A stretch of DNA of 64,000 bases from an uncultured Campylobacterota bacterium (GCA_937141405.1 CAKZQQ010000005.1:620001-684000); one strand, 5' to 3'; counted from the stretch's first letter, positions 26,563 through 34,678 are shown. Notes: generated from the letters alone by a model not told the origin. A program made the numbers and translations.

Positions 26563-26638
26563 GGTCGCTTAGCTCAGTTGGTAGAGCGCTACCCTTACAA
26601 GGTAGATGTCATAAGTTCGAGTCTTATAGCGACCACCA
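26563..26638 (+). tRNA. tRNA-Val(TAC), second copy
   Basis: Identical to the tRNA-Val at 26063; part of the duplicated Val-spacer-Asp segment. Confidence 0.97.
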
Positions 26639-26660
26639 TAATTGTTGAATCTAATGTATT

Positions 26661-26719
26661 AGATTCTGAAACAAGTTCAGAATGACACATCGTCACCCTG
26701 GATTTATTTCAGGGTCTAT
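26661..26719 (+). repeat. REP-like palindromic pair, copy 2 (tRNA spacer)
   Basis: Identical in sequence and position to copy 1 at 26161-26219, as expected from the segmental duplication. Confidence 0.75.
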
Positions 26720-26748
26720 ATTTTTAGATGCTTGACACTATTTTATGC

Positions 26749-26825
26749 GCGGTGGTAGTTCAGTTGGTTAGAATACCTGCCTGTCACGCAGGGGGTCGCG
26801 AGTTCGAGCCTCGTCCGCCGCGCCA
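26749..26825 (+). tRNA. tRNA-Asp(GTC), second copy
   Basis: Differs from the first copy in one acceptor base: the 3' strand is CCGCCGC instead of CCACCGC, changing a T-A pair to a T-G wobble at the fifth pair. It should still fold. CCA is encoded. Confidence 0.96.
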
Positions 26826-26895
26826 CTTCTTCTTAAAATCAAATCCTCAAATCTATTTTGTTATAATGATTGTACAACTTAAAAAAGGATTACCC

Positions 26896-27102
26896 ATGTC
26901 AAAAAAAGTAGTAAAAGTGATAGAAGTGCTCGCCCAATCAGAGAAAAGCTGGGAAGATGCGGCACAAAGAGCCATCAAAGAGGCTTCAAAATCTGTTAGA
27001 AATATCAAATCAATCTACATCCAAGATCAAAGTGCAAAAGTAGAAGACAACAAAATCGTCAAATACAGAATCACAGCAAAGATATCATTTTTAATTGATT
27101 AA
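26896..27102 (+). CDS. dodecin (flavin-binding storage protein)
   Basis: The 68-residue protein MSKKVVKVIEVLAQSEKSWE followed by DAAQRAIKEASKSVRNI is a dodecin, a dodecameric flavin binder that sequesters riboflavin or FMN. The reading frame is open upstream through tRNA-Asp, but the ATG at 26896 after AAAAAGGAT is the true start. The expected flavin-stacking Trp is present (W19 in KSWED). It ends 2 bp from the convergent hisD stop. Confidence 0.92.
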   Translation: MSKKVVKVIEVLAQSEKSWEDAAQRAIKEASKSVRNIKSIYIQDQSAKVEDNKIVKYRITAKISFLID

Positions 27103-27104
27103 AT

Positions 27105-28397
27105 CTACTCTTCGATTCTCAGTCTTACGCTCTGCTCATGAGCCGTAAGCCCTTCTGTGTGTGCTATGATAGCACATGCTTCACCTAACTCTTTAATGCC
27201 CCGTTTACTCATAGAGATGATAGATGATTTTTTCAAAAAATGTTCTACACTCAGTGGTGAATAAAATCTTGCCGTACCGCCTGTCGGGAGAGTATGGTTT
27301 GGTCCTGCGACATAATCGCCGATAGGCTCAGGTGTATTTTCTCCTAGAAATATGGCGCCTGCATGCTTGATAGCATCAAGCAACTCCATCGGTTCAGCAA
27401 CCATCACCTCAAGGTGCTCCGGAGCAATTCTATTCATCAAATCAACCGCTTCACCCATATCACTTGTCACGATGATAGCACCTCGAGTATCGATCGATTT
27501 TTTGGCAATCTCTCTTCTGCTAAGTGTTTCGAGATAACTCTCTACTCGCACACTCACTGCCTCTGCAAGCTCTAAACTCGGTGTGATAAGGATAGAGCTT
27601 GCCATCTCATCATGCTCAGCTTGTGAGAGCAGGTCCATAGCGATATAATCAACATGTGCATCTGCATCGGCTAAAATACCTATCTCACTCGGGCCTGCAA
27701 TCATATCGATATTTACTTCACCGTAAACAAGTTTTTTTGCCGTCGCGACAAATATATTGCCGGGACCCGTAATCACATCAACTTTAGGGATGCTCTGCGT
27801 CCCATAGGCAAGAGCACCAATAGCAGAAGCACCACCGACCTTAAAAACCTTCTCTACGCCGCAAAAATGGCATGCAGCAAGCAACAGTTCATTGATCTCA
27901 TCTTCTGGTGTCGGTGTGCAGACGATGATCTCTTCAACGCCGGCAACTTTAGCAGGAATATAGTTCATAAGTAGTGAGCTTGGATAGGCTGCTTTACCTC
28001 CGGGGATATAAAGCCCTGCTCGATCAACCGCTGTTACTTTCTGCCCAAGCAGACTCCCATTTGCCTCCTCATCGATCCAAGTACGCGGCATAAGCTTTTT
28101 GTGATATGCCTCTATGCGATCATAGGAGAGTTTAAGGGCGGCTCGAAGATTATCATCGATAGATTCATAGGCTTTTTGCATCGCCTCTTGAGTTACCAAA
28201 AGTTCTTGTGGCTCTTTTGGGTTCCATCTGTCAAATCGTGCAATCTGCTTGATAAGCGCACTATCACCCTCTGTTTTTATCTCTTGAAGTATCTCTCCGA
28301 CTATCTTGGAGACACCCTCTATATCCATCGCTCCTCTTTGCAAGAGTGCATCAAACTCTTGCGTAAAACCATTTGAGCTTGTCTTAATTATCTTCAT
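27105..28397 (-). CDS. hisD: histidinol dehydrogenase
   Basis: HisD oxidises L-histidinol to histidine in two NAD-dependent steps at a zinc site. The protein has 430 residues, the usual length, when started at the ATG at 28397 (AAGGA five bases upstream); the frame is open upstream but overlaps the preceding gene. Typical segments are PGGKAAYPSSLLMN, VDVITGPGNIFVATAKK, the catalytic/zinc region SQAEHDEMASS, and EHLEVM. It overlaps the PLP-enzyme stop by 14 bp. No other his genes are nearby, as usual in this phylum. Confidence 0.96.
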   Translation of the reverse strand: MKIIKTSSNGFTQEFDALLQRGAMDIEGVSKIVGEILQEIKTEGDSALIKQIARFDRWNPKEPQELLVTQEAMQKAYESIDDNLRAALKLSYDRIEAYHKKLMPRTWIDEEANGSLLGQKVTAVDRAGLYIPGGKAAYPSSLLMNYIPAKVAGVEEIIVCTPTPEDEINELLLAACHFCGVEKVFKVGGASAIGALAYGTQSIPKVDVITGPGNIFVATAKKLVYGEVNIDMIAGPSEIGILADADAHVDYIAMDLLSQAEHDEMASSILITPSLELAEAVSVRVESYLETLSRREIAKKSIDTRGAIIVTSDMGEAVDLMNRIAPEHLEVMVAEPMELLDAIKHAGAIFLGENTPEPIGDYVAGPNHTLPTGGTARFYSPLSVEHFLKKSSIISMSKRGIKELGEACAIIAHTEGLTAHEQSVRLRIEE

Positions 28398-29322
28398 TGC
28401 CATCCTTAAATCTTCTTTCATAGCGTGGTAACATACTCTCGTTTCCCAAAAGTCCGCCTTGATGCACATAGAGTATAGCGCCATCAAGCTTCTCTAGATT
28501 TGCCATCAAAACCTGCCAGCCTATAGGATCATAGAGAAGATCAAATGTAATCTCAGTGCTTTTTTGTAATTCTAACCAAATTTTATAGTGTTCTTTATAA
28601 AGCTTTCCAAAATGCCACTTTTTTGGAGGATTTACAATAGTAGGATACAAACTTGTATCCTCTTCTAGTAAACTAAATTGTTGCACAAGATATGCCGCGT
28701 CTCCAACACATGGTGTCGTATAAACTTTTATGCCGTGTTCCTTAAGATATTTTTGCAAGAAAAGCGCTGTTGTTCCCGTACCTGAGGGTAAAAAAATATT
28801 TAATCTTTGGATACTGCTTGCAACTTGCCAATCGATTATCTCTTTTGCCATTATCTCCAAGCCAAAGTCTGCCTCTTTGTCTCTACCGCCCTCGTTTATA
28901 AACAATGTGCCATCATCATACTGAACTTGTTTTAGTATCTCTTTATTTTTAGATTCTGAAATAAATTCAGAATGACAAGATATCTTCATCCCGTTTTCTA
29001 AGGCTTTTGCATAATTACCATGAGGATTTATCTTTAAATACTCAGAGAGATGATCCGTATAATAGGTAAATTTCCAACCTCTCAACTTAGCAAGTACCGA
29101 CATACTATACATTGCATTGGATTGGTTTGAGCCATACGAAACAAGCTTCTTGATGTGTGGGAAATCATTTACGAGATAGTAGTGGAGTTTCCTGGCTTTA
29201 TTGCCGGAGAAATCATGACTGATAAGATCATCTCTTTTGAGATAAAAGTTGTGGCCTCTAAAGACTATAGGCTCTATCGGCGTGGGGAGGTTAATTTCTT
29301 CCAATACAATTAAGATCCTCAT
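28384..29322 (-). CDS. PLP enzyme of the ACC deaminase / D-cysteine desulfhydrase family, with in-frame palindrome insertion
   Basis: The 312-residue fold-type II protein has the PLP lysine K42 in DFSGNKARKLHYYL, then SYGSNQSNAM, and a phosphate-binding loop PSGTGTTALF. Residues about 116-138 (CHSEFISESKNKEILKQVQY and DDG) do not belong to the family; they are the translation of a REP-like element at 28912-28978 that kept the frame. The insert lies between the small-domain helix ALENGMKIS and the strand TLFINEGG, probably a surface loop. The ATG overlaps the fba end by 32 bp; a TTG at 29304 is an alternative start. The exact substrate is unknown. Confidence 0.8.
   Translation of the reverse strand: MRILIVLEEINLPTPIEPIVFRGHNFYLKRDDLISHDFSGNKARKLHYYLVNDFPHIKKLVSYGSNQSNAMYSMSVLAKLRGWKFTYYTDHLSEYLKINPHGNYAKALENGMKISCHSEFISESKNKEILKQVQYDDGTLFINEGGRDKEADFGLEIMAKEIIDWQVASSIQRLNIFLPSGTGTTALFLQKYLKEHGIKVYTTPCVGDAAYLVQQFSLLEEDTSLYPTIVNPPKKWHFGKLYKEHYKIWLELQKSTEITFDLLYDPIGWQVLMANLEKLDGAILYVHQGGLLGNESMLPRYERRFKDGNEDN
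28912..28978. repeat. REP-like palindromic pair inside a coding sequence
   Basis: On the plus strand ATCATACTGAACTTGTTTTA with flank GTATCT is followed, after about 10 bp, by AGATTCTGAAATAAATTCAG with flank AATGAC. The units are the same as those in the tRNA spacers but in the opposite arrangement. The insertion adds about 23 codons without a stop on the coding strand. Confidence 0.78.
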
Positions 29323-30358
29323 AGGCTTGAAGCAGACGTGCTACCATGGACTCTTCGCCTGCTCTAAGCCATTTTCTTGGATCGTAGTAACTTTTATTTG
29401 GCTTATCTTCGCCTTCCGGATTGCCGATTTGTGCTTGAAGATAGGCTCTATATTGTGCTTCATATCCTCGAACACCATCCCAAAATGCCCACTGGGTATC
29501 GGTATCGATATTCATCTTCACCACACCATAATTAATGGCATCTCGTATATCCTTAAGCTCAGAACCTGACCCCCCGTGAAATACAAAATTTACAGGCTTT
29601 GAAGGAGTATTATATGTTTGTTCGATATATTTTTGTGAATTATCAAGAATAGTAGGCGTCAATACAACGTTCCCTGGTTTATAGACTCCATGCACATTAC
29701 CAAAAGAGGCAGCTATAGTAAATCTATCGCTTACCTCTTTGAGCTCTTTGTAGGCATAAGCAACCTCTTCGGGCTGTGTATAGAGCAGTGCATTATCGAT
29801 ATTTGTATTATCAACGCCGTCTTCTTCGCCGCCGGTAACTCCAAGCTCAATCTCAAGCGTCATGCCAAGCGCATCCATCTTTTTGAGATACTCTTTGCAT
29901 ATCGCGATATTCTCCTCGAGTGGCTCTTCGCTAAGATCAAGCATATGCGATGAAAAAAGTGGTTTACCATGCACTTTAAAATGCGCTTGGCTTGCTTCTA
30001 GAAGTGTATCTATCCACGGAAGTAGCTTTCTAGCTGCATGATCTGTATGCAAAACAACAGGGACGCCGTATGCTTCTGCTAAAGTGTGTACATGCTGTGC
30101 TCCGGCAATTGAACCTAGGATGGCTGCTTTATCACTTGGTAGTGACTTTCCTGCCCAAAAAGCGCCACCACCGTTTGAAAACTGGATAATAATGGGAGAG
30201 TTCGCTTTTCTTGCTGCCTCTAATGCCGCATTAACAGAATCATTTCCAACGACATTAACAGCCGGAATAGCATAGCCTTCACTTTTGGCCGTCTCAAAAA
30301 GTTGAGTCAGTGCATTACCGCTAAGGACACCCACTCCTACTTTACTTACTACTCCCAT
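29291..30358 (-). CDS. fba: class II fructose-bisphosphate aldolase
   Basis: This zinc-dependent aldolase of glycolysis and gluconeogenesis is 355 residues long (class IIA length). Zinc and substrate motifs are visible: VVLHTDHAA, LEIELGVTGGEEDG, FGNVHGVYKPG, FVFHGGSGS and KMNIDTDTQWAFWDG. It follows two SurA-like chaperone genes on the minus strand, the same order as Campylobacter peb4-fba. The start MGVVSKVGVGVLSG has an AAAGGAG site. Confidence 0.96.
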   Translation of the reverse strand: MGVVSKVGVGVLSGNALTQLFETAKSEGYAIPAVNVVGNDSVNAALEAARKANSPIIIQFSNGGGAFWAGKSLPSDKAAILGSIAGAQHVHTLAEAYGVPVVLHTDHAARKLLPWIDTLLEASQAHFKVHGKPLFSSHMLDLSEEPLEENIAICKEYLKKMDALGMTLEIELGVTGGEEDGVDNTNIDNALLYTQPEEVAYAYKELKEVSDRFTIAASFGNVHGVYKPGNVVLTPTILDNSQKYIEQTYNTPSKPVNFVFHGGSGSELKDIRDAINYGVVKMNIDTDTQWAFWDGVRGYEAQYRAYLQAQIGNPEGEDKPNKSYYDPRKWLRAGEESMVARLLQAYEDLNCIGRN

Positions 30359-30373
30359 GCAAACTCCTTTAAT

Positions 30374-30850
30374 CTATTTGACGACTATTTTTGCACTTTT
30401 GATTATGTTTTGAATAGCTTTTTCTTGTCTTAGTTGTGCTTTTATTCTATCTTTCACCTGATCAAGAGCGGGAAGCTTGGTAGGTTCTTTACTTGCCTTT
30501 TTTACTTTATCGTAAAAATCTTTTACCTCTTTATCGCTTACGGTTGTTTTGCTAATCTTTTTTTGTATCCATAGATTAGAAAGCGCTGCATCTTTCTCCT
30601 CTTGAGTTAACTCTTTTGCTGCTCTTTTTGCTGCAATCTTAGATGGAGCAATCACTTCTAGAAGTTGTTTCTTGCCATTTGGAGGCAATTTATCATAAGT
30701 CATTTTTCCTTTACTGAGTGCTTTAAGTGTTTTTTCTGCCTCAACTTTAGTTACAGGCATTCCATCTATCGTTCCGACTATAGTATCTGCCGCACTTGCA
30801 TAAACAAATAGAAATGAAACTAAAGAGATTGTTGTTAAAATTTTCTTCAT
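30374..30850 (-). CDS. periplasmic SurA/PEB4-like chaperone fragment without PPIase domain
   Basis: The 158-residue exported protein has signal peptide MKKILTTISLVSFLFVYASA and mature start ADTIVGTIDGMPVTKVEAEK, typical of SurA_N-type chaperones, then Lys-rich helices ending DRIKAQLRQEKAIQNIIKSA. The central parvulin domain is missing and the N- and C-terminal helices are joined directly. It is probably a holdase for outer-membrane proteins and looks like a paralogue of the full-length gene just upstream. Confidence 0.78.
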   Translation of the reverse strand: MKKILTTISLVSFLFVYASAADTIVGTIDGMPVTKVEAEKTLKALSKGKMTYDKLPPNGKKQLLEVIAPSKIAAKRAAKELTQEEKDAALSNLWIQKKISKTTVSDKEVKDFYDKVKKASKEPTKLPALDQVKDRIKAQLRQEKAIQNIIKSAKIVVK

Positions 30851-30927
30851 TTTTTTCCTTTAATTGGTGATTAAAACTGCCAAGAATTATACTCAAATAA
30901 AGTAAATTCAATATTAACGATGATTCA

Positions 30928-31770
30928 CTATTTTTTTATGAGTTTATCAAAATTGTCCTCTATTTTTGCTCTCGCTCTTAGCTCTTTTGCGATCTCTATG
31001 AGTTGGATTTGAAACTGTTTTTGTCTTAAGATTCCCAATATTTTTTTCTTCACAAGCTCATAAGGGATTGCTTGTGTTGAACTTTTATTTTCAAGATAGA
31101 AGATGATGTAACCGAAATCAGACTTGATGGGCTCTTTTGTAATCTCCCCACTTTTAAGCGTTGTAAGCGATTCGCTTGCCTCTTTACCTATATTGGCAAC
31201 TGCATCTGCACTACTGATATCCTTAGCCGTATCCTCTTTTTTATCTAGAGATTTTTCATTGTAGAGATCGATAAAGCTCTCTTTGAGTTTATCCTTCTCT
31301 ACACTCGAGAGATAATCAATCGCCTCTTTTGCCTCTTTCTCGCTTTTAAAAAGAATATGGCGAAGATTGAGTTCAGGCTTTGTTACAAACTTATCTTCAT
31401 TGTTCTTATAAAACTCTCTTGCCTCACTATCACTGATAATGATAGTATCAAGTTGTGACTCTATCCAAGTTTGCACCAACAGCTCTTCTTTAATCTTTTG
31501 CAGCTTCGCTTTATAGCGCTTGCTCTCCTCAATTTTTGTTTTTTTTGCTGTCTGCAAGAAAAGTTCACGCTCAATCAGCCTATTTGTCACCATTCTTTTT
31601 TGTTCTAGCGTGAGATTATCGAAACTGGTATTTGGCAACAACTTAGAGGTAAAATCTCTAGCATCTTGGAGTGTAACTTTCTCATCATTGACTTGCAGCA
31701 AAACATCATCACCCTGTGCGGCAATACCGATAAAAGCGAAGAGAAAGAGTAGTCGAAAAAAATAGCGCAT
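30928..31770 (-). CDS. periplasmic parvulin-type peptidyl-prolyl isomerase (PEB4/Cbf2-like)
   Basis: The 280-residue protein begins at the ATG at 31770 (GAGG upstream) with signal MRYFFRLLFLFAFIGIAAQG. A SurA_N-like chaperone region (DVLLQVNDEKVTLQDARDF) is followed by a PPIC domain (LNLRHILFKSEKEAKEAIDY ... FGYIIFYLENK) and a C-terminal helix that completes the chaperone lobe. It folds outer-membrane and periplasmic proteins. The gene order with fba and the divergent nth matches Campylobacter. Confidence 0.88.
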   Translation of the reverse strand: MRYFFRLLFLFAFIGIAAQGDDVLLQVNDEKVTLQDARDFTSKLLPNTSFDNLTLEQKRMVTNRLIERELFLQTAKKTKIEESKRYKAKLQKIKEELLVQTWIESQLDTIIISDSEAREFYKNNEDKFVTKPELNLRHILFKSEKEAKEAIDYLSSVEKDKLKESFIDLYNEKSLDKKEDTAKDISSADAVANIGKEASESLTTLKSGEITKEPIKSDFGYIIFYLENKSSTQAIPYELVKKKILGILRQKQFQIQLIEIAKELRARAKIEDNFDKLIKK

Positions 31771-31859
31771 AATAAACCTCATTTCATAAATCATTAATTA
31801 TAATCATACACTTTTATGGTAAATTATCAATTAACAAAAACCATATTTTAGGGGTTCTT

Positions 31860-32504
31860 ATCAAAAAGGCAACAAAAAAAGAGATAGAAGCGATAAAAGA
31901 GACACTCTTAAAGCTCTATCCGGACTCTACTACTGAGCTTTGCTATAGTAATATCTATGAGCTTCTTGTGTCGGTTATGCTCTCGGCACAGTGTACCGAT
32001 AAGCGGGTTAACATCATAACTCCTCAACTTTTTGAAAAATTTCCGGATATAAAAAAGCTCGCTAAGGCTGATATCAATACACTTCGTTCACTCATACAAA
32101 CATGTTCATTTTTTAACAATAAAGCAAAAAATCTCATCAAAATGGCAAACCAGGTCATAGAGCAGTTTGGGGGCGAGATACCGCTTTCTCAAAAAGAGCT
32201 TGTCACACTTGCCGGCGTTGGACAAAAAACAGCAAATGTCGTTATGCTTGAGTTTACGGGAGCCAATCTTATGGCTGTTGATACACATGTCTATAGAGTT
32301 GCACATCGATTAGGACTCAGTGATGCCAAAAATGTCAAAAAGACGGAAGAGGATTTGGTAAAAAAATTTAAAAGTGATCTTCATAAACTCCATCAAGGCA
32401 TGGTGCTCTTTGGTAGATATCACTGCAAAGCTATCAACCCAAAGTGTGATGAATGTGCATTAAAAGTTTATTGTAAAAGTAGTGATAGATTTAAAGCAAA
32501 TTAG
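31860..32504 (+). CDS. nth: endonuclease III with no canonical start codon
   Basis: This enzyme excises oxidised pyrimidines. It shows the helix-hairpin-helix LAGVGQKTANVV with the catalytic Lys and Asp (VDTHVYRV) and the [4Fe-4S] site C-x6-C-x2-C-x5-C (CKAINPKCDECALKVYC). Homology clearly extends upstream of the first GTG (31968): KEIEAIKETLLKLYPDSTTE and LCYSNIYELLVSVMLSAQ. The frame is open back to 31776 yet holds no ATG, GTG or TTG before 31968. AGGGG (31850-31854) stands five bases before ATC at 31860, which gives a normal 214-residue protein, so AUC initiation is proposed. A GTG start would delete the N-terminal helices. Confidence 0.85.
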   Translation: MKKATKKEIEAIKETLLKLYPDSTTELCYSNIYELLVSVMLSAQCTDKRVNIITPQLFEKFPDIKKLAKADINTLRSLIQTCSFFNNKAKNLIKMANQVIEQFGGEIPLSQKELVTLAGVGQKTANVVMLEFTGANLMAVDTHVYRVAHRLGLSDAKNVKKTEEDLVKKFKSDLHKLHQGMVLFGRYHCKAINPKCDECALKVYCKSSDRFKAN

Positions 32505-32513
32505 AGTAGAAAT

Positions 32514-32537
32514 CAAACTCCCCCGTAGGGGTGGTTG
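32514..32537. terminator. hairpin between convergent nth and hup
   Basis: CAAACTCCCC and GGGGTGGTTG arms form a GC-rich stem with two mismatches in the 44-bp gap between the two convergent stop codons. It could serve both strands. Confidence 0.5.
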
Positions 32538-32548
32538 ATGTTTGGAGA

Positions 32549-32830
32549 TTAAAGACCAGAAACAGCGTCTTTTATAGTCTTACCAAATTTAAATTTCGGT
32601 GCAGTGTGCGCCGGCTTATTGTAAGTCTTGTTAGTACCCGGTACGAGTCCTGATTTTGCAGCTACTTTTGCAGTTGAGAATGAACCAAACCCAACCAAAG
32701 ATACATCTTCTTTTTTAACGAGCGCATCTTTTACAGAATCTGTAAATGCTTTTACTGCTCTTTCTGCTGCTGCTTTACTTTCAAAGCCACCATTTTTTTG
32801 TACTAATTCGACGAACTGTGCTTTTGTCAT
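32549..32830 (-). CDS. hup: HU-family DNA-binding protein
   Basis: The 93-residue nucleoid protein matches HU throughout: MTKAQFVELVQKNGGFESKA at the N-terminus, VSLVGFGSFSTAKVAAKSG with the GFGSF motif, the beta-arm GTNKTYNKPAHTAPKFK with the intercalating-Pro region, and the end GKTIKDAV. It is a single gene. TATAAT at 32859-32864 (minus strand) is the likely -10. Confidence 0.95.
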   Translation of the reverse strand: MTKAQFVELVQKNGGFESKAAAERAVKAFTDSVKDALVKKEDVSLVGFGSFSTAKVAAKSGLVPGTNKTYNKPAHTAPKFKFGKTIKDAVSGL

Positions 32831-32879
32831 CTTGCTTCCTTTTTGTTAAGATTCGGCTATTATATCACAAACAAATCTT

Positions 32880-32916
32880 AAAAAACGATAAAAAAGCGCC
32901 CTCTACATCGTTTTTT
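32880..32916. terminator. perfect 10-bp inverted repeat in the hup-gmd spacer
   Basis: AAAAAACGAT (32880-32889) and ATCGTTTTTT (32907-32916) form a stem with a 17-nt loop and T-runs on both strands, so it may act as a bidirectional terminator. The rest of the 312-bp spacer (32831-33142) contains only AT-rich promoter-like sequence, including TATAAT at 33103-33108 before gmd. Confidence 0.5.
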
Positions 32917-33142
32917 CTTAATATTTTAATATAAATTACTGTTTTTATAAAAAATAAACTATCTTTCTCAACTTTCATTGCACAAAGATATCACAAGAGG
33001 TAAAGAGAGTACCGGATAGTTACATACGAGAAAATGTAAAAATAAATAAGGTAAAATATAGTCATTATGAGATTTTAAAATGAACAAAAAAGTTTATAAC
33101 AATATAATATGATTGATATATAAACCATCAAGGGCACCACGC

Positions 33143-34159
33143 ATGAGACAAAAAAAAGTAGCACTTATAACCGGAATTACCGGCCAAGACGGAAGCTATC
33201 TTGCTGAACTTCTCTTAAACAAAGGGTATGAAGTACACGGAATCGTGCGAAGAGAATCTCTTGAAGATGAGGAAAAGCTTAAAAATATAGAGACTATCAA
33301 AGATAATCTTATCTTACACGAAGGAAGTTTAGGAGATCATCTTGGGATTTATAAAATTTTCTCAAAAGTATTGCCCGACGAGTGTTATCACCTCTCTGCA
33401 TCAAGCTTTGTCAACTACTCTTTTAGTAACGAGTTTGAAACAACGACAAACAATTTTAATGCAACTTATTACTTGCTCTCTACTATTTTAGAGATTAAAA
33501 AAGAGTGTAAATTCTATTTTGCCGGTAGCAGTGAAATGTTTGGTGAACCCGAGATTACTCCTCAAGATGAAAATACTCTATTTAATCCAAAAAGTATTTA
33601 TGGAATTTCAAAAGTCTCAAGTTATTATTTACTCAAAAACTACAGAGAGAAGGAAGGGATTTTTGCTGCAACAGGCATTATGTATAACCATGAGAGCCCT
33701 CGAAGAAGAAATCAATTTGTCACAAAAAAGATCATATCCTCTGTAGTAAAAATAAAACTGGGATTACAAGAAAAAATATATCTAGGAAACCTTGATGCAA
33801 AACGCGATTGGGGGTATGCGCCTGATTATGTTAGGGCAATGCATATGATACTTCAAGCAAATAAGGCTGATGATTTTGTAATTGCAACCGGGAGGTTACA
33901 TACCGTAAGAGAATTCTTAGATATTGCCTTCTCCTCTCTGGGGTTAGATTATAAAAATTATATTGAAATAGATTCAAAATTTTTTAGAACAAGTGAACAT
34001 AATCCGTTGTGTGGGAATCCAAAAAAGATAAAAGAGGTTCTAGGATGGGAAAATCAAAAAAGTTTAGATGCCATTATACAAGAGATGCTAGAGCAAGAGA
34101 TGTTGAAATATAAAAATGAAAAAAATACTCAAAAATTAAATTACCAAACTAAGGGATAA
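33143..34159 (+). CDS. gmd: GDP-mannose 4,6-dehydratase
   Basis: This extended short-chain dehydrogenase converts GDP-mannose to GDP-4-keto-6-deoxymannose for deoxyhexose in capsule or O-antigen. The nucleotide motif GITGQDGSYLAE, the substrate region RRESLEDEE, the catalytic YGISK (Tyr/Lys) and NHESPRRRNQFVTKKI are present. I start at the ATG at 33143; the frame upstream lacks a good start. At 338 residues it is slightly shorter than usual. Normally it sits among fucose/rhamnose and glycosyltransferase genes, but here only a ruined glycosyltransferase follows. Confidence 0.9.
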   Translation: MRQKKVALITGITGQDGSYLAELLLNKGYEVHGIVRRESLEDEEKLKNIETIKDNLILHEGSLGDHLGIYKIFSKVLPDECYHLSASSFVNYSFSNEFETTTNNFNATYYLLSTILEIKKECKFYFAGSSEMFGEPEITPQDENTLFNPKSIYGISKVSSYYLLKNYREKEGIFAATGIMYNHESPRRRNQFVTKKIISSVVKIKLGLQEKIYLGNLDAKRDWGYAPDYVRAMHMILQANKADDFVIATGRLHTVREFLDIAFSSLGLDYKNYIEIDSKFFRTSEHNPLCGNPKKIKEVLGWENQKSLDAIIQEMLEQEMLKYKNEKNTQKLNYQTKG

Positions 34160-34530
34160 AGTTTTACAGAATCCACTCTTGAGGAGTAAAATTACATATA
34201 TTGTAAACCATTTCCAAAATTTCAAAATACGATTAAAAGGACTGGCTCCAAAAAGCGTACATTATAGAGATTGGAAATCAACAAAAAAAGAGAATGAATT
34301 TCTTGTAGATGTCAGTCATATATACAAAAATTAGATTTGTTTCATTTAGGTGCGGATATAAAGAATAGCTGTGCAACAAAAGGTATCCCGAGTGATGCAA
34401 ATAAAGTTTTAGACGCACTCAAAACAACCTCATCGTTTTTAATGGTAAGTACTATACAGTCAAGAAAAGGATACAAGCAAACCCTCTAAAAGCATTTTAA
34501 CAACTTATGAACTGTATGAAAAATAATTGA
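34116..34530 (+). pseudogene. decayed GT4-type glycosyltransferase
   Basis: Three reading-frame pieces give one family. Frame one from the ATG at 34116 reads MKKILKN-stop-ITKLRDKVLQ and ends GLAPKSVHYRDW...FLVDVSHIYKN, the N-terminus of a glycosyltransferase. A second frame from 34331 reads LDLFHLGADIKNSCATKGIP ... FLMVSTIQSRKGYKQTL, the donor-domain start (the usual form is FHLGAD...FLMVGTIEPRKGH). A third frame continues LKAF-stop-QL to 34530. The middle of the gene is deleted and the C-terminus is gone. It overlaps the gmd end and stops just before tRNA-Leu. Confidence 0.78.
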
Positions 34531-34556
34531 TATGTTGGATTTAAAAAAATTGAAGA

Positions 34557-34640
34557 TGGTGCGTACGAGAGGATTTGAACCTCCACACCTATTGGCACTA
34601 CCCCCTCAAGGTAGCGTGTCTACCGTTCCACCACGTACGC
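34557..34640 (-). tRNA. tRNA-Leu(GAG)
   Basis: The minus strand gives acceptor GCGTACG/CGTACGC, anticodon arm CTACC-TTGAGGG-GGTAG with GAG, a long class II variable arm (around TGCCAATAGGTGT), T-arm GAGGTTCAAATCCTC and encoded CCA. Length 84 nt. Confidence 0.95.
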
Positions 34641-34654
34641 ATAAGATTATAAAT

Positions 34655-34678
34655 TTAGCAGGAGAAAGCTCCTGCTAA
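34655..34678 (-). terminator. terminator of atpE
   Basis: TTAGCAGGAG (34655-34664) and CTCCTGCTAA (34669-34678) form a perfect 10-bp stem 21 bp after the atpE stop. The following minus-strand sequence is AT-rich rather than a clean T-run. Confidence 0.7.

Larger units (their letters stand above)
26063..26825 (+). repeat. segmental duplication of tRNA-Val / REP spacer / tRNA-Asp
   Basis: 26063-26326 and 26563-26825 are near-identical direct copies. The visible differences are one substitution and one missing T just before tRNA-Asp, and one base in the Asp acceptor stem. tRNA-Lys and tRNA-Glu lie between them. The spacer, which is not under tRNA constraint, is also conserved, so the duplication or gene conversion is recent. 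Confidence 0.85.

Noticed and set aside
26728-26895. N-terminal extension of dodecin by 56 residues
   Set aside because: The extension reads through tRNA-Asp, and a proper ribosome site precedes the ATG at 26896.
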